6,400 bases of DNA from CBDUUP01 sp965370435 (lineage in GTDB: Bacteria; Chloroflexota; Anaerolineae; Anaerolineales; UBA11579). The DNA is taken from positions 1-6,400 of the forward strand of contig CBDUUP010000268.1 in NCBI GenBank assembly GCA_965370435.1. The letters run 5' to 3'. Below the pieces are notes generated by a model. It did not search any database, was not told where the DNA came from, and saw nothing but the letters and a program-made list of their open reading frames with translations. Positions 5,801 through 6,400 of the stretch are shown here, piece by piece (position 1 is the first letter of the stretch; the number at the start of each line of letters is the position of its first letter). Made by a program: the position numbers and the translations under genes.

Positions 5801-6364
5801 GGCGGTTGGCGGCTGCGTTGCCGGCACATCCGTGGGATTCACCGTATTCCCTCCGATCAGCCCATTCCCCGAAGCGTTTTGGTAAAGCGTTTCAGCGAAC
5901 TGGCTGGCGCGCTCGACGGATAACGTATGCACCCAGTACTCGAATCGTCCCGAAAGAAAAGCGAAATAGGCGGGGTTGCTAAGCGTCCCATTGAATCCAG
6001 ACACAGCATCGAGGCCATGAAAAGAGCTTGGCTGAGGGAAAGGGATGTATAAGTAAGTAAAAAACCAATTCGCAGCTTTCGAGGCGTCCCCAAAAGCTTT
6101 AATATCTATGAATTCATCCTGGGAAGCGCTCACTATTTGATAATATATATGCGGCTGGGTCATGCCCGCCAAGGCGCTGCTTTCAAGAGGCCCATCCACA
6201 GTCGTCGGCCACCCTAGTTGTTGGGCGGTGGCTTCAAGAACTTGAATAATAATATTTTCCTGCGGGTCTGCTCCCTGCGCGAGAGACCGGGCCTCAACAG
6301 AACCCGTCAACCCCAATAACACCGCAATTGTCAATAGTAAAACAGGGAAAATGCGAAGCTTCAT
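2849..6364 (-). CDS. large exported multidomain protein with zinc-metallopeptidase-like domain and C-terminal membrane module
   Basis: Numbering is from the ATG at 6362-6364 (1171 residues). Visible parts in order: a signal peptide (1-25, ending in VEA); a compact unrecognised domain (about 33-170); a Thr/Pro-rich linker (174-200); a carboxypeptidase-regulatory-like domain (EGKVTDQEGKGVDGANVEV, about 225-300); and a CARDB-like domain ending in EPEEGNN (about 315-405). Next comes a metallopeptidase-like domain (about 415-615) with HEIGH at 535-539, followed by NFMGDPY and PWISPTAWNTIL, which recall the Met-turn region of metzincin-like proteins. Beta-sandwich domains follow (DGDGDALTYNVFYSSDGG, then a PKD-like stretch ending in TATDADG). 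After a Ser linker come a membrane helix (about 940-964) with a basic stop, a Trp-rich loop, and further helices (about 1045-1071, 1087-1106, 1136-1169). It is likely a surface-anchored protease or adhesin-like protein; the substrate is unknown. Peptidase activity is inferred and not certain. Confidence 0.88.
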   Translation of the reverse strand: MKLRIFPVLLLTIAVLLGLTGSVEARSLAQGADPQENIIIQVLEATAQQLGWPTTVDGPLESSALAGMTQPHIYYQIVSASQDEFIDIKAFGDASKAANWFFTYLYIPFPQPSSFHGLDAVSGFNGTLSNPAYFAFLSGRFEYWVHTLSVERASQFAETLYQNASGNGLIGGNTVNPTDVPATQPPTAATATITPTVQASPIVLKASLEGYGEDTQKINNDVNFEAVIIEGKVTDQEGKGVDGANVEVVSGADAAAISTNADGSYMLVVNVPGGQGSGSLKGVDFTLQLEGDLSIARIEILQAVSGAELVNSRHTAVLVFPRFSSKVEGSAETAVSLYVNGQLLPGSPISVRVKSQYTDDDKKKVYDAVKFFVPPSYVRAGVFEVKAVIDPENLFVEPEEGNNEKTWSQMVTASRGLSLLMVDLSANSLPGGAQAWAATARRFLANTYPVPSVRIVQHPVHVPGNLSSALAMRDAQLVTNALAAYNNANPATRVEYAVGLFPGYSYGAGNRGFVYRHLYPTAPFVSLNFPKTLAHEIGHIYLGGTEESTADAVLHGISLPEGYVYDYITGQVRYLKPGSNWINFMGDPYAGLEDHGAPVVKPWISPTAWNTILRARQTAQLPQARAKETAQGWSANAPFSQVLYLSGYFDYGELQLLPPLTLNTSEVGDYPAGEYTATIEAADGSALASVTFAMNYDLGEGGLDNPGSFSVEVPYPAGAARLVITSGGQEFYRLEKTTSAPTVSVAQPGGGSEVDGETTVTWTASDGDGDALTYNVFYSSDGGASWQLLAMGISDPQALMDGSLLPGGEAAMVRVEASDGLNTAQADSSPFVVPLHTPTVTILPPDPEAEAWVEGHANLLAAVADDIEDGWLAHGAYQWTSDVDGDLGQGNALYVALSAGTHSITVTATDADGQQATATAIITVGASSSSSMFNIPGNVLYIVGGGVCLALLLGGAVIGGVLVFSARRQRRRMVAVPGRQSRTAESAEMVQDEQGYWWSQDQASEGWSLWNGTVWQAVQTPPNFKSARPGRMPRGYRRSPGASSCIVTLGVMVGLIVLVGGAVALVALNFLPGVALPSTTDLDMNTWLSISGGSLLLIVLGALAVNGGWRSIVTRRARVEDDYGYTREVRGCSAVLNGIISFGIGLLLLIAGLGAAAVIVIQQAIALLGSL

Positions 6365-6371
6365 GATGTCA

Positions 6372-6377
6372 CTCCTC
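6372..6377 (-). promoter_or_regulatory. ribosome binding site that sets the start of the large exported protein
   Basis: GAGGAG lies 7 nt upstream of the ATG at 6362-6364. Two upstream in-frame ATGs (6383-6385 and 6377-6379) would extend the protein by seven or five residues. The second of them overlaps this site, and I see no purine-rich site before either within the few remaining bases. Starting at 6364 also gives a cleaner signal peptide (MKLRIFPVLLLTIAVLLGL). Confidence 0.7.
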
Positions 6378-6400
6378 ATGCGCATACCTGGCCAGATGAA

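Overview
The window looks like a chromosomal stretch from a GC-rich, free-living bacterium. The mixture of a UPF0173-type hydrolase, a short sulfite-oxidase-like protein, a very large secreted multidomain protein with a C-terminal membrane module, and small hairpin-forming repeats between genes resembles Chloroflexota (Anaerolineae-like) genomes. That taxonomic guess is inference; no rRNA or other marker gene is present. All convincing genes lie on the minus strand, so the window is read right to left in transcription order.

Layout in transcription order. (1) 6364-2849: an exported protein of about 1171 residues with a signal peptide, an uncharacterised N-terminal domain, a Thr/Pro-rich linker, a carboxypeptidase-regulatory-like domain, a CARDB-like domain, a zinc-metallopeptidase-like domain with an HEIGH motif, beta-sandwich/PKD-like domains, and a C-terminal region with several membrane helices around a Trp-rich segment. 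(2) 2831-2766: a two-hairpin intergenic element flanked by a 7-bp direct repeat, followed directly by a good sigma70-type promoter. (3) 2702-2019: a metallo-beta-lactamase-fold hydrolase of the UPF0173 type, transcribed from that promoter. (4) 2018-1671: 348 bases without a gene. They hold two low-complexity tandem repeat blocks (1885-1992), a perfect 19-bp inverted repeat (1761-1805) and a -10-like box just before the next gene. (5) 1670-1032: a cytoplasmic sulfite-oxidase-like molybdopterin oxidoreductase. (6) 985-617: a stand-alone response-regulator receiver domain, 46 bases behind it and possibly co-transcribed. (7) 475-218: a decayed N-terminal piece of a major facilitator superfamily transporter. 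(8) 219-1: three tandem 73-bp copies of a GC-rich hairpin repeat that run up to the transporter remnant. I see no gene in 476-616.

The genes do not form one recognisable pathway. The clearest curiosities are the architecture and unusual zinc motif of the large protein, the repeat array that abuts and keeps frame with the broken transporter, the inserted loop in the molybdoenzyme, and the hairpin/direct-repeat element next to the hydrolase promoter.
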